Counted from the stretch's first letter, positions 35,535 to 44,616 are shown. The stretch: DNA of 64,000 bases from Bradyrhizobium sp. 199 (GCF_023073355.1 NZ_JADPJI010000008.1:248001-312000); one strand, 5' to 3'. Numbers and translations are program-made. Notes: generated from the sequence alone by a model not told the origin.

Positions 35535-35620
35535 CGTCATTGCGAGCGCAGCGAAGCAATCCAGAATGCTTCTGCGGAGACAGTCAGGATTGCTTCGTCG
35601 CAAGAGCTCCTCGCAATGAC
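35535..35620. repeat. Palindromic repeat family A, copy 3
   Basis: An 86-bp copy: CGTCATTGCGAGCGCAGCG, then GAAGCAATCCAGAATGC, and a right arm containing GGATTGCTTCG and CTCCTCGCAATGAC. It lies between the convergent ends of the lactonase and aldehyde dehydrogenase genes. Confidence 0.88.
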
Positions 35621-35631
35621 CTCGGCCAAAC

Positions 35632-35665
35632 AAAAAGCGCCGGAGCGGTTTCCCGCTCCGGCGCT
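35632..35665 (-). terminator. Intrinsic terminator of the aldehyde dehydrogenase gene
   Basis: On the minus strand AGCGCCGGAGCGG pairs with CCGCTCCGGCGCT around a short GAAA-type loop, and the stem is followed by TTTTTG. A 12-13 bp G+C-rich stem plus a T-run 24 bases past the stop codon is a strong rho-independent terminator. Confidence 0.85.
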
Positions 35666-35688
35666 ATGTTCATTCACGCGATTAAAAC

Positions 35689-37119
35689 TTACGCCGCGTT
35701 GAAGCCGGCGACCGCCTTCACTTCGAGGAAGTCCTCGAGGCCGTACTTGCCCCACTCGCGGCCGTTGCCGGACTGCTTGTAGCCGCCGAACGGCGCGGTG
35801 CGGTCGTTGGGAACGCCCTGAAGGTTGACGTTGCCGGCGCGGATCTGCCGGCCGACGCGCTTGGCGTCCTCCACCGAAGCGCCCGTGACGTAGCCGGCGA
35901 GCCCATAGGGCGTGTCGTTGGCGATGTGCACGGCTTCGGCTTCGTCCTTGGCGCCAATGATGGTCAGCACCGGTCCGAAGATCTCTTCACGGGCGATCGT
36001 CATGTCGGGGGTGACGTCGGCGAAGATGGTCGGACGAACGTAGAAGCCCTTGTTGACGCCTTCGGGCAGGCCCGGGCCGCCGGCGACGAGGGTAGCGCCC
36101 TCGTCGATGCCTTTCTTGATGAGGCCCTGGATCTTGTCCCACTGGCCGCGGTTGACGACCGGGCCGATGGTGGTGCCTTCCGCGCGCGGATCGCCGGCCT
36201 TGGTCTTGTCGGCGACGGCCTTTGCGATTGCGGCGACCTCCTTCATCTTCGAGGCCGGCACGATCATGCGCGAGGGCGCGTTGCAGGACTGGCCGGAGTT
36301 GTTGAACATGTGCATCACGCCGCCGGTCACCGCCTTCGTGAGGTCGGCGCCTTCAAGGATGACGTTCGGCGACTTGCCGCCGAGCTCCTGGCTGACGCGC
36401 TTCACCGTCGGCGCTGCGCGCTTGGCCACGTCGATGCCGGCGCGGGTCGAGCCGGTGAAGGAGATCATGTCGATGTCGGGGTGCTCGCTCATGGCGGCGC
36501 CGACCTCGGGGCCAAGGCCGTTGACGAGGTTGAAAACGCCCTTCGGCACGCCGGCTTCGTGGAGGATTTCCGCGAAGATCAGCGCCGAGGTCGGGGTGAA
36601 CTCCGAAGGCTTCAGGATCATGGTGCAGCCGGCGGCGAGCGCGGGCGCGACCTTGCAGGCGATCTGGTTGAGCGGCCAGTTCCAGGGCGTGATCATGCCG
36701 ACCACGCCAATCGGCTCGCGCAGCACCATGGCGGTGCCGACCGGCTCCTCGAAATGATAGTTCTTGAGCACGTCGAGCGTGGTCATGAGATGGCCCAGGC
36801 CAGCGCCGGCCTGGAGCTTCTCGGCCATCGGCAGCGGCGCGCCCATCTCGTCGGAGACGGCGGCGCCGATTTCCTTGAGACGGCCCTTGTAGATCTCGAT
36901 GACTTTCGACAGCAGCGCAACGCGCTCGTCACGGCTGGTCTGGGAGAACGTCACGAACGCGCGCTTGGCGGCGGCGACAGCCTTGTCGACGTCGGCCTTG
37001 GAGCCCAGCGCAACCTCGTACATCGCCTCTTCCGTCGCCGGATTGACCACGGCGGTGGACTTCTTGACGGCGGGATCGACCCAGGCGCCGTCGATGTAGA
37101 ATTGCATGCGATTGACCAT
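35689..37119 (-). CDS. NAD(P)-dependent aldehyde dehydrogenase
   Basis: This 476-aa enzyme has the oxyanion-hole Asn in TPWNWPLNQ, the FTGSTRAG NAD loop, catalytic glutamate in QELGGKSPN and catalytic cysteine in NNSGQSCNAPSR. Length is normal for the superfamily. I start it at the ATG at 37119, preceded by AGAAGAGG; the longer frame has no ribosome site. Next to sugar-acid genes it could oxidise a semialdehyde such as 2-oxoglutarate semialdehyde at the end of that pathway, but the close match to broad-range enzymes leaves the substrate open. A strong terminator follows. Confidence 0.9.
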   Translation of the reverse strand: MVNRMQFYIDGAWVDPAVKKSTAVVNPATEEAMYEVALGSKADVDKAVAAAKRAFVTFSQTSRDERVALLSKVIEIYKGRLKEIGAAVSDEMGAPLPMAEKLQAGAGLGHLMTTLDVLKNYHFEEPVGTAMVLREPIGVVGMITPWNWPLNQIACKVAPALAAGCTMILKPSEFTPTSALIFAEILHEAGVPKGVFNLVNGLGPEVGAAMSEHPDIDMISFTGSTRAGIDVAKRAAPTVKRVSQELGGKSPNVILEGADLTKAVTGGVMHMFNNSGQSCNAPSRMIVPASKMKEVAAIAKAVADKTKAGDPRAEGTTIGPVVNRGQWDKIQGLIKKGIDEGATLVAGGPGLPEGVNKGFYVRPTIFADVTPDMTIAREEIFGPVLTIIGAKDEAEAVHIANDTPYGLAGYVTGASVEDAKRVGRQIRAGNVNLQGVPNDRTAPFGGYKQSGNGREWGKYGLEDFLEVKAVAGFNAA

Positions 37120-37280
37120 CGTTAACCTCTTCTTGGGGCATGGTGGGGGCGTTTCGGCAGGCATCTTTGCACGAAAGCGCCGGCAATTGAACCCGCCATA
37201 TGCGGGGCCAGCGTTGCGGCGGACGGAGGTTATACGAGCCGATGGCGGGAACGTGGCAAGGTGGCTGGGAGGCAAGAACT

Positions 37281-37418
37281 TGGGTCCCGGCTCAGCGTCG
37301 CGTCATTTCATGCCGCGCCGCGTCCGGGACACGAGACTGCAGCTCATCGAAACAGCTCTGGTGCCCCGGACGCAGCGCAGCGCTACTTCAGCGGTGCGCT
37401 GCTGAGCCGGGGCCCATG
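37281..37418. repeat. Repeat family C, copy 2 (two inverted half-units)
   Basis: The gap 37120-37435 has no gene. It holds GGGTCCCGGCTCAGCG ... GCGTCCGGGACACGAG followed by the opposite-strand form GTGCCCCGGACGCAGCGCAGCG ... GCTGAGCCGGGGCCC, making a large inverted pair. The same elements recur at 20811-20942 and 44617-44752. Confidence 0.7.
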
Positions 37419-37435
37419 CAAGTGGGTTACCTCGA

Positions 37436-39799
37436 CTACACCGCCATCTTCCGATGCAGCACCGGCGCGCCGGTGGTGAGGCTTTCGGCCGCATCGATGA
37501 TGGCGTTGGCGTCGATGCCGTGATGGCGGTAGAGGTCAGCGATCGTGCCGGTCTGGCCGAACTGCTCGACGCCGAGCGCCTCGACGCGATGGCCGCGGAC
37601 GCTGCCGAGCCAGCCGAGCGCTGACGGATGCCCATCGATCACGGTCACGATGCCGCAATCGCGCGGCAGCGGCGCCAGCAGCTTCTCGATGTGGCTGAGA
37701 TGCTGCACGCCGCGGCGGTCGCGCCGCAATTTTCGCGCGGCGGTCCAGCCCGCATGGAGCCGGTCTGCCGATGTGATCGCGAGCAGGCCGATGTCGCGGC
37801 GGTTCTCGCCGATGAAGCCGGTCGCCTCGATCGCCTCCGGCGCGACCGCGCCGGTATAGGCGATTACGAGTTCGGCGTTGGGGCCCGGCTTGCGCAGCCA
37901 ATAGGCGCCGTCGGTGATGCCCTGCTGCAGCTCCGGCGTCATGATCCGCTGCGCCTGCTCGATGCTGCGCGTCGAAAGCCGCAAATAGACCGAACCGCCC
38001 TCGCCCGGATCGCGCTGCATGTGGTTGAAGCCCCAACCCATGATCACGGCGAGCTCGTCGACGAAGGCCGGCTCGAACGAGGCGAGCCCATCCTGCGCCA
38101 TGCCGATCAAAGGCGTCGCGATCGACTGATGCGCGCCGCCTTCCGGCGCCAGCGTGATGCCCGACGGGGTCGCGGCCACCATGAAGCGCGCATCCTGGTA
38201 ACAGGCGTAGTTCAGCGCATCGAGGCCACGCTCGATGAAGGGATCGTAGAGCGTGCCGACGGGCAATAGCCGGGCACCATTGATCTGATGCGACAAGCCG
38301 AGCGCCGAAAGCATGATGAACAGGTTCATCTCGGCGATCCCGAGCTCCAGATGCTGGCCCTTGGGCGAGGCATCCCAGTTGTACGTGGACGGAATTTTCT
38401 CACTGCGGAATAAGTCCGCCTTCTCGGCGTTGGCGAACAGCCCGCGGCGGTTCACCCAGGGGCCGAGATTGGTCGAGACGGTTACGTCGGGCGACGTCGT
38501 GACGATGCGCTTGGCCAACTCGCTGTCGCCGCGGGCGATCTCGTTCAGCACGAGACCAAAGCCCTGCTGGGTCGACATCTGCGACGACGGCTTGAACGCG
38601 AGCTGCGGGGGCACCTCGATAACAGGCGCGCTCAGCCGGCGGCCGTCCTGGTTGAAAGGCACGCGCGCGAGGAACGCATCAAGCTCGGCCGCGTCCTGCG
38701 CGAGGCCTTCGTATTTGTCCCATTCATGGCCGGGACGGATGTTCTGGCTGGCGCGATACTTCTCCATCTGCGCGACCGTCATCAGGCCGGCATGGTTGTC
38801 CTTGTGGCCCTGGAAGGGCAGGCCGACTCCCTTGATGGTGTAGGCGATGAAGCAGACCGGACGATCATGATCGATGGATTGGAAGGCCTCCAGCATGCTC
38901 TCCATGTCGTGGCCGCCAAGATTCGACATCAGCGCCAGCAATTCGTCGTCGCTGCGACGGTCAATCAGCTTGGTAATCGGACCCTGGTCGCCGATCTCGT
39001 CGTGCAAATGCTTGCGGAAAGCCGCACCGCCCTGAAAACACAGCGCGGCATAAAGCGCGTTCGGGCAATTGTCGATCCAGCGCTTGAGCGCCTCGCCGCC
39101 GGGCTCGGCGAAGGCCTCGCGCATCAGGCGGCCGTATTTCACGATCACCACGTCCCAGCCGAAATTGCGGAACATGGTCTCGAATTTCTCCCAGAGCCCT
39201 TCGCGCACCACGGCGTCGAGCGACTGCCTGTTGTAGTCGACCACCCACCAGGTGTTGCGCAGGCCGTGCTTCCAGCCCTCCGCCAGCGCCTCGAAGATGT
39301 TGCCCTCGTCCATCTCGGCGTCGCCGACGAGAGCAATCATCCGCCCCTCGCGACGATCCTTCATCCAGCCATGCGCCTTGACGTAGTCCTGCACCAGCGA
39401 GGCGAACAGCGTCTGCGCGACGCCAAGGCCGACCGAGCCGGTGGAGAAATCGACGTCGTCGACGTCCTTGGTTCGCGAGGGATAGGACTGCGCGCCCTTG
39501 AACCCGCGAAAGTTCTCCAGCTTCTCGCGGCTCTGCCGGCCGAACAGATACTGAATGGCGTGGAACACCGGGCTCGCATGCGGCTTCACCGCGACGCGAT
39601 CCTCAGGTTTCAGCACGTGGAAGTACAACGCCGACATGATGGTGGCGAGCGAGGCGGACGAAGCCTGGTGGCCGCCGACCTTGAGTCCATCAGCGCTGGG
39701 GCGGATGTGATTGGCGTGGTGGATGGTCCACGACGACAACCACAGCGCCTTGCGGGCGAGCGCGTTCAGGATGTCGAGGCGGTTGGAATCAACGGGCAT
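37436..39799 (-). CDS. Homodimeric E1-type 2-oxoacid dehydrogenase / transketolase-like enzyme
   Basis: This 787-aa protein is built like AceE-type pyruvate dehydrogenase E1: an N-terminal ThDP domain with GDAEMDEGNIFEALAEG as the cofactor motif and its closing Asn in VVDYNRQS, a middle transketolase-pyrimidine domain (HLELGIAEMN), and a C-terminal domain. The E. coli enzyme is about 887 residues and carries an extra N-terminal E2-binding segment that this one lacks. The divergent Lrp regulator recalls the Pseudomonas putida mde locus, where the E1 (MdeB) handles 2-oxobutyrate. No E2 or E3 is nearby. I chose the ATG at 39799 after GGGAG. Confidence 0.82.
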   Translation of the reverse strand: MPVDSNRLDILNALARKALWLSSWTIHHANHIRPSADGLKVGGHQASSASLATIMSALYFHVLKPEDRVAVKPHASPVFHAIQYLFGRQSREKLENFRGFKGAQSYPSRTKDVDDVDFSTGSVGLGVAQTLFASLVQDYVKAHGWMKDRREGRMIALVGDAEMDEGNIFEALAEGWKHGLRNTWWVVDYNRQSLDAVVREGLWEKFETMFRNFGWDVVIVKYGRLMREAFAEPGGEALKRWIDNCPNALYAALCFQGGAAFRKHLHDEIGDQGPITKLIDRRSDDELLALMSNLGGHDMESMLEAFQSIDHDRPVCFIAYTIKGVGLPFQGHKDNHAGLMTVAQMEKYRASQNIRPGHEWDKYEGLAQDAAELDAFLARVPFNQDGRRLSAPVIEVPPQLAFKPSSQMSTQQGFGLVLNEIARGDSELAKRIVTTSPDVTVSTNLGPWVNRRGLFANAEKADLFRSEKIPSTYNWDASPKGQHLELGIAEMNLFIMLSALGLSHQINGARLLPVGTLYDPFIERGLDALNYACYQDARFMVAATPSGITLAPEGGAHQSIATPLIGMAQDGLASFEPAFVDELAVIMGWGFNHMQRDPGEGGSVYLRLSTRSIEQAQRIMTPELQQGITDGAYWLRKPGPNAELVIAYTGAVAPEAIEATGFIGENRRDIGLLAITSADRLHAGWTAARKLRRDRRGVQHLSHIEKLLAPLPRDCGIVTVIDGHPSALGWLGSVRGHRVEALGVEQFGQTGTIADLYRHHGIDANAIIDAAESLTTGAPVLHRKMAV

Positions 39800-39933
39800 G
39801 GCAATGCTCCCGGCAACAGGTCGCATCGATGATACGCCCGCGGGCTGCGCCAAACTTCTCAATTTTTCGCGCGCCACCCGCCGAGATTGAGATAGCATAC
39901 TAATATTTCCACAAATATACAGGTTTCATCCCA

Positions 39934-40395
39934 ATGCCAGAGCTCGACACCATCGACCGCAAAATCCTCGCGCTGCTCCAGGCGGACAGCCGCCTGACCA
40001 TGCAGGAGCTCGCCGACAAGGTCGGGCTGTCGGTCTCGCCTTGCCATCGCCGGGTCAAGCTGCTGGAGGAGCGCGGCGTGATCTCACGCTATGTCGCGAC
40101 CGTCGACCAGAAGGCGCTCGGGCTGCATGTCAGCGTCTTCATCTCGATCAAGCTGGCGCGGCAGAAGGAGGAGGACCTCAACCGCTTCGCGCGTGCGATC
40201 TCGAAATGGGACGAGGTGCTGGAATGCTATCTGATGACCGGCAACCGCGACTATCTCCTGCGCGTCGTCGCCGCCGACCTCGCCTCCTACGAGACGTTCC
40301 TGAAGACCAAGCTGACCCGGCTCGACGGCATCGCCTCGATCGAGTCCAGCTTTGCGCTGAGCCAGGTGAAATATTCGATCGCGCTGCCGGTGTGA
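39934..40395 (+). CDS. Lrp/AsnC-family transcriptional regulator
   Basis: This 153-aa regulator has an N-terminal helix-turn-helix (LTMQELADKVGLSVSPCHRRVKLLE, residues 21-45) and a C-terminal RAM effector domain that binds amino acids. It diverges from the E1-type dehydrogenase gene across a 134-bp, A+T-rich gap (CATACTAATATTTCCACAAATATAC) where Lrp proteins typically bind. It most likely switches the dehydrogenase in response to an amino acid whose breakdown yields the 2-oxoacid. Confidence 0.92.
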   Translation: MPELDTIDRKILALLQADSRLTMQELADKVGLSVSPCHRRVKLLEERGVISRYVATVDQKALGLHVSVFISIKLARQKEEDLNRFARAISKWDEVLECYLMTGNRDYLLRVVAADLASYETFLKTKLTRLDGIASIESSFALSQVKYSIALPV

Positions 40396-40409
40396 CGGCT
40401 GCTTCTGCC

Positions 40410-40495
40410 CGTCATTGCGAGCGTAGCGAAGCAATCCAGAATGCGTCTGCGGAAACGGTCTGGATTGCTTCCTCGCTTCGCTCCTCGCAATGACG
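40410..40495. repeat. Palindromic repeat family A, copy 4
   Basis: An 86-bp copy: CGTCATTGCGAGCGTAGCG, GAAGCAATCCAGAATGCG, then GGATTGCTTCCTCGCTTCG and CTCCTCGCAATGACG. It separates the convergent Lrp and alcohol dehydrogenase genes. Confidence 0.88.
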
Positions 40496-40500
40496 ACGTG

Positions 40501-41580
40501 TTACCGCCACGGCTGCACGATAATCTTGGTGTGCGCCTCTGGGTTGGCAAGATCGGCGAAGGCCTTTGCGACGCCGTCGATGCCGATCTCGGCCGTCACC
40601 ATCGCCGCGGCGTCCACCTGCCCTTCCGCAATCAGCCGTAGCGAGCCTGCGAACTCCTCCGGCGTATAGCCGAGCACGTATTGAACGTTGAGCTCCTTCA
40701 TGATGCCGAGCATTGGCTCGTTCCTGTCGCTCTCCATGCAGACGCCGGCCACCACGATCCTCGCGTCACGCGGGGCGCCTTCGAACACCTGCTGCAACAG
40801 GCCGGGAACGCCGACGCATTCGAAGATGATCGCGGGCTTAAGCGCCGGCAGCATGGCCTGGAACGGCGGCCGCGCCCCCTTCTCGGCGTCCGACATCTGC
40901 GCGTGCTCCGCCCAGGTCGCATAGGGCTGCGACACCTTGGGATCGACGACGATGTCGGCGCCGAGCCTGGCCGCGAGCGCCCGCCGCGCCGGCGAATAGT
41001 CGGCGGCGACGATCGGATGCAGTCCCCTAAGCTTCAGCGCCGCGATCACCGCAAGCCCGACCGGGCCGCAGCCGATCACCAGCGGCACCTCGCCGCCGCG
41101 GATGTTGGCCTTGGCGACAGCGTGAACACCGACCGCGAGCGGCTCGGTCAGCGCGGCATGTTCCGGCGCGAGACCGTTGGGCACTTCGAGCAGCAGCGCT
41201 TCGCTGAGCAGCATCGCCTCGGCATAGCCGCCGATATTGTCGTTGGAATAGCCGATGCCTTCGATGCCCTGCGGCGTCACGAGGGCCGGCAGCGAGCAGA
41301 CGCGCGTGCCAGGCTTGAGCTTGCGCGCGGTGCCGGCTCCGTAGTCGACGATCTCGCAGCAGAACTCGTGGCCGAACACGACGTCGCGGGCAAGATCCAT
41401 CGGCTTGCGCCCGCTCTTCCGCGCCATCTCCACCATGCGGTGGGCGTGCTGGCGTGCGTGGAGGTCGGAGCCGCAGATGCCGCAGGCGAGAGTCTTGACC
41501 AGCACCTGGCCGGGGCCCGGCGTCGGCTCGGCCATCTGTCCAACGACAATCTCACCGTTCCTGAAAATCGCAGCGCGCAT
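40501..41580 (-). CDS. Zinc-binding (MDR) alcohol dehydrogenase without a structural-zinc lobe
   Basis: This 359-aa medium-chain dehydrogenase has catalytic zinc ligands in CGICGSDLH and GHEFC and the NAD loop VIGCGPVGLAVIAALK. The four-cysteine structural zinc loop normally found near residue 100 is absent: that region reads SLPALVTPQGIEGIG. A His-rich insert (HARQHAHRMVEMARKSG) follows the first zinc ligand. The enzyme oxidises an alcohol or polyol; the specific one is not evident. It lies upstream of the EamA exporter gene's end with a 59-bp gap in the same direction. Confidence 0.88.
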   Translation of the reverse strand: MRAAIFRNGEIVVGQMAEPTPGPGQVLVKTLACGICGSDLHARQHAHRMVEMARKSGRKPMDLARDVVFGHEFCCEIVDYGAGTARKLKPGTRVCSLPALVTPQGIEGIGYSNDNIGGYAEAMLLSEALLLEVPNGLAPEHAALTEPLAVGVHAVAKANIRGGEVPLVIGCGPVGLAVIAALKLRGLHPIVAADYSPARRALAARLGADIVVDPKVSQPYATWAEHAQMSDAEKGARPPFQAMLPALKPAIIFECVGVPGLLQQVFEGAPRDARIVVAGVCMESDRNEPMLGIMKELNVQYVLGYTPEEFAGSLRLIAEGQVDAAAMVTAEIGIDGVAKAFADLANPEAHTKIIVQPWR

Positions 41581-41639
41581 CCGGCTCCTCCCCTGTCGTT
41601 GGAGTCCTTGATAGCAAAAGCGGGACGCGCGGACTTGCG

Positions 41640-42626
41640 TCAGGGGTTCGGGGAACGCTCTTCCAGCACCAGCAGCTGGTTCCGACGGACCCGCTCGCGA
41701 TGGGCGATGTAGAGGCCGCTCGCGACGATGAAGGCCGCGCCGACGATGGTCCAGAGATCAGGCACCTCACCGAAGATGAAGAAGCCCAGAATACTCACCC
41801 AAAGCAGCTGCGTGTACGAGAACGGCGCCAGCACCGAGGCATCGCCATAGCGATAGGCCAGCACGATGATCCACTGGCCGACTGTCGAGGCGACGCCGAT
41901 GAGGATGCCGTATCCGACCGCAGTCCAGCTCGGCGTCACCCAGACGAACGGTACCATGACGCTGAGGATCGCAACGCCAGTCAGCGCGGAATAGGCCATG
42001 GTGGTGAGCACGGCTTCGCGGCCGCTCATCATGCGCGTCAGGATCAGCGCGGCGGCCCAGCAGAATGCCGAGATGATCGGGAAGAACGCAGCAGCGTGAA
42101 ACGCGCTCGAGCCCGGCCGCAGGATGATCAGCACGCCGGTCAGGCCGATCGCGGTCGCGACCCAGCGGCGCATGCCGACCTTCTCGCTCAGAAAGATGAT
42201 CGACAGCGCGGTGACGAACAGCGGCGAGACGAAGCCCGTGGCGGAGGCTTCCGCGATGGGGAGGAATGCGAGGCCGGTGATGAAAAACAGTGAGGAGCCG
42301 AGCAGCGCGGCACCGCGCATCAATTGCAGGCCAAGACGCTCGGTGTGCATCGCATGCAGCGGCGAGCCCGGCAGCATCACCGGCGTGAACATCAGTGCGA
42401 AGGTAACGAAGCGGATCCAGGTGATCTCAATCGGCGGCAGGCTGGTCGAGAGATATTTCGCGGTGACGTCGGAGGTTCCGAGAAACACCGTCGACAACAA
42501 AACCAGCGCGATGCCTTTGAAGGGATGATCGACGCGCGCAGGCGCGCGGCGAACTTCCTGCTTCTTCTCCGGCATGGGCATGGGAATACTGTCGAGCCTT
42601 GCGGCTGCAGCGGGCGGCGGTGTCAC
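41640..42626 (-). CDS. EamA/DMT-family transporter
   Basis: This protein of up to 328 residues has ten predicted membrane helices in two EamA repeats (first beginning GIALVLLSTVFLGTSDVTAKYL, second near AFCWAAALILTRMM). The family exports or imports metabolites such as amino acids and nucleotide sugars. The open frame starts with GTG at 42626; ATGs at 42581 or 42575 (MPMPEKKQ) remove a Pro/Ala-rich tail and are plausible alternatives. It precedes the alcohol dehydrogenase gene in the same direction; no substrate can be read. Confidence 0.88.
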   Translation of the reverse strand: MTPPPAAAARLDSIPMPMPEKKQEVRRAPARVDHPFKGIALVLLSTVFLGTSDVTAKYLSTSLPPIEITWIRFVTFALMFTPVMLPGSPLHAMHTERLGLQLMRGAALLGSSLFFITGLAFLPIAEASATGFVSPLFVTALSIIFLSEKVGMRRWVATAIGLTGVLIILRPGSSAFHAAAFFPIISAFCWAAALILTRMMSGREAVLTTMAYSALTGVAILSVMVPFVWVTPSWTAVGYGILIGVASTVGQWIIVLAYRYGDASVLAPFSYTQLLWVSILGFFIFGEVPDLWTIVGAAFIVASGLYIAHRERVRRNQLLVLEERSPNP

Positions 42627-42767
42627 GGCTGGAACCCGGGAAATTGCGAATCGAGACCGGTGTAAAAAACGACAAATGCGCCGCGTTCACAACTTCCGAA
42701 AACAGGATGCGGATATGCGCGGGCCGCCAAGCGCGTCAACGCTCCGTTAATAATAGGAGTTTGTGCA

Positions 42768-43607
42768 TTACAGCATGGGCAGGCTGCGCGGCTTCGGTCC
42801 GCGCGGAAACGCCGCATCGAGCGCAGAAATCTCCTCTTTCGTCAGCACGAGATCGCCGGCCGCAGCGTTCTCAGTGGCATGTTCCGCGGACGACGCCTTC
42901 GGGATCGCGAACACCGTACTTGCACGGGTGAGAAAGCTCAGCGCGACCTGACGCGGCGTTGCGCGACGGGCCTCCGCAATCTTCGCCAGCGCGGCGCCGC
43001 CATTGCTGCGCGTATCCGGGAAATCGTCATGACCGAACGGCGAATAGGCGACCACCGCGACGCCATGCTTCTCGCACCATGGGATCACCGCGTGCTCGAT
43101 GGCGCGTTCCTTCAGATGATAGAGCACCTGGTTGCAGGCGATCCGGCCCTCGCCGGCCACGTCGAGAATCTCATCGAGATCGTCGGTGTCGAAATTGGAA
43201 ACGCCCCAGGATTTTATCTTGCCGGCCTTCACCAGTTCCTCGAACGCAGCGACTGTGTCTTCCAGCGGATAGGAACCGCGCCAGTGGAGGAGATAGCAAT
43301 CGAGACGATCGGTCTTCAGCCGTTTCAGCGAGCGCTCGCAGGCGGTGACGGTTCCGCGGCGCGAGGCATTGCTCGGCAATACCTTGGACACCAGGAACAC
43401 CTCGTCGCGCCGGCCCGCAATGGCCTCAGCAATGACGAGCTCCGCATCGCCATACATCTCGGCGGTATCGACATGCGTCATGCCGAGATCGAGCCCGCGC
43501 TGAAGCGCGGCGATCGCGCGCTTGCGGTCGCCGTGGTCGAGATACCAGGTGCCCTGCCCGATGACGGAGACGCTGGCGCCGGTTTTGCCGAAGGGTCTTG
43601 TGTTCAT
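42768..43607 (-). CDS. Aldo/keto reductase
   Basis: This 279-aa NADPH-dependent oxidoreductase has the catalytic tetrad: Asp and Tyr in HVDTAEMYGDAE, Lys in LVSKVLPS and His in LLHWRG. The cofactor region at the C-terminus reads AIPKASSAEHATENAAA. I chose the ATG at 43607; upstream codons overlap the SMP-30 gene. It follows that gene by only eight bases, so the two are cotranscribed, suggesting reduction of a sugar or aldehyde next to lactone hydrolysis. Confidence 0.9.
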   Translation of the reverse strand: MNTRPFGKTGASVSVIGQGTWYLDHGDRKRAIAALQRGLDLGMTHVDTAEMYGDAELVIAEAIAGRRDEVFLVSKVLPSNASRRGTVTACERSLKRLKTDRLDCYLLHWRGSYPLEDTVAAFEELVKAGKIKSWGVSNFDTDDLDEILDVAGEGRIACNQVLYHLKERAIEHAVIPWCEKHGVAVVAYSPFGHDDFPDTRSNGGAALAKIAEARRATPRQVALSFLTRASTVFAIPKASSAEHATENAAAGDLVLTKEEISALDAAFPRGPKPRSLPML

Positions 43608-43615
43608 GCTAGAGC

Positions 43616-44515
43616 TCACAGTCCGCTGATATCCGCCACCAGCACGCTGCCGGTCGACGACTCCGTGATATAGAGACGATCCTTGTTCGCGCCACCGATG
43701 GCGACATTGGTGCAGTTCGGCCCCGCGCACGACTTGATCCGCGCAATCAGTTCACCGTTGGGCGCGAATACGAAGACGTGGCCGAGTGAGGCGTGGCCGA
43801 CGAACAGGCGCCCCTTGGCGTCCATGGTCAGGCCGTCCGGTCCGCTGGTGCCGAACAGCGAGCAAAACCGGCCGACCTTGGACACGCAGCCGTCCTTCAT
43901 GAACGGCAATCGCCACACCGCATTGTCGCGCGTCATGGCGACGAACAGGACGGTCTCGGTCGGATCGAGCACGAGACCGTTCGGGCTGACGCCGGTATCG
44001 ATCAGGCAGTCGAGCCGGCCATTCGATGCCAGCCGATAGACCCGGCCACTCGGATCATGCAATCCGGTCTGCCCCTGGTCGGTGAAATAGATGTCACCAT
44101 TGGAGGCGAGATGCAGATCGTTGCAGCCGCGGAACGATTCCGAATTGCGCGCGGTGAGGACCGGCTTGACGCGGCCGGCCTTGGCATCGAGCTCCATGAT
44201 GCCGTGCATGTAGTCGGCGAGCAGGATGCGACCGTCGGATGCGATCTTCAGCCCGTTCGGCCAGCCCTCGTATTCGATCACGAGCGACCACTCGCCGTCG
44301 GGCGCAATGCGGAAGATGCGGCCGAAGGGAATGTCGACGATGTAGAGATTGCCGTCCTTGTCGAGCGAGGGACCTTCGATGAAGGAGTCCGTCGGCACAC
44401 CTGGCCGGTTGGCGTCAGCCCAATCCGTGCGCTCGCCCTTGCGGCGGAATTTGTCGGGCATGGTCGAGAAGAGCCTGGTCTCGATCAGGCGCGGCGGCGT
44501 TTCCAGGTACATCAT
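43616..44515 (-). CDS. SMP-30/gluconolactonase-family protein, second copy
   Basis: This 299-aa propeller protein has the expected metal-site segments: glutamate in SFIEGPSLDKDGN, asparagine in GCNDLHLASNGD and SPNGLVLDPTE, and aspartate in SGPDGLTMDAKG. It is distinct from the lactonase at 34.5 kb (low identity by eye), so the two act on different lactones or esters. It is the first gene of a two-gene operon with the aldo/keto reductase. The start is either of two adjacent ATGs at 44515 and 44512. Confidence 0.85.
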   Translation of the reverse strand: MMYLETPPRLIETRLFSTMPDKFRRKGERTDWADANRPGVPTDSFIEGPSLDKDGNLYIVDIPFGRIFRIAPDGEWSLVIEYEGWPNGLKIASDGRILLADYMHGIMELDAKAGRVKPVLTARNSESFRGCNDLHLASNGDIYFTDQGQTGLHDPSGRVYRLASNGRLDCLIDTGVSPNGLVLDPTETVLFVAMTRDNAVWRLPFMKDGCVSKVGRFCSLFGTSGPDGLTMDAKGRLFVGHASLGHVFVFAPNGELIARIKSCAGPNCTNVAIGGANKDRLYITESSTGSVLVADISGL

Positions 44516-44616
44516 TCTTCTTATGTGCTTTTGGGAGAGAGCGCGGCAGCATAAGGCACAATGGCGGGAAGGTCGATTGGCAGTGATGACATGGCTCCGC
44601 AGCAGCTTACACCACT

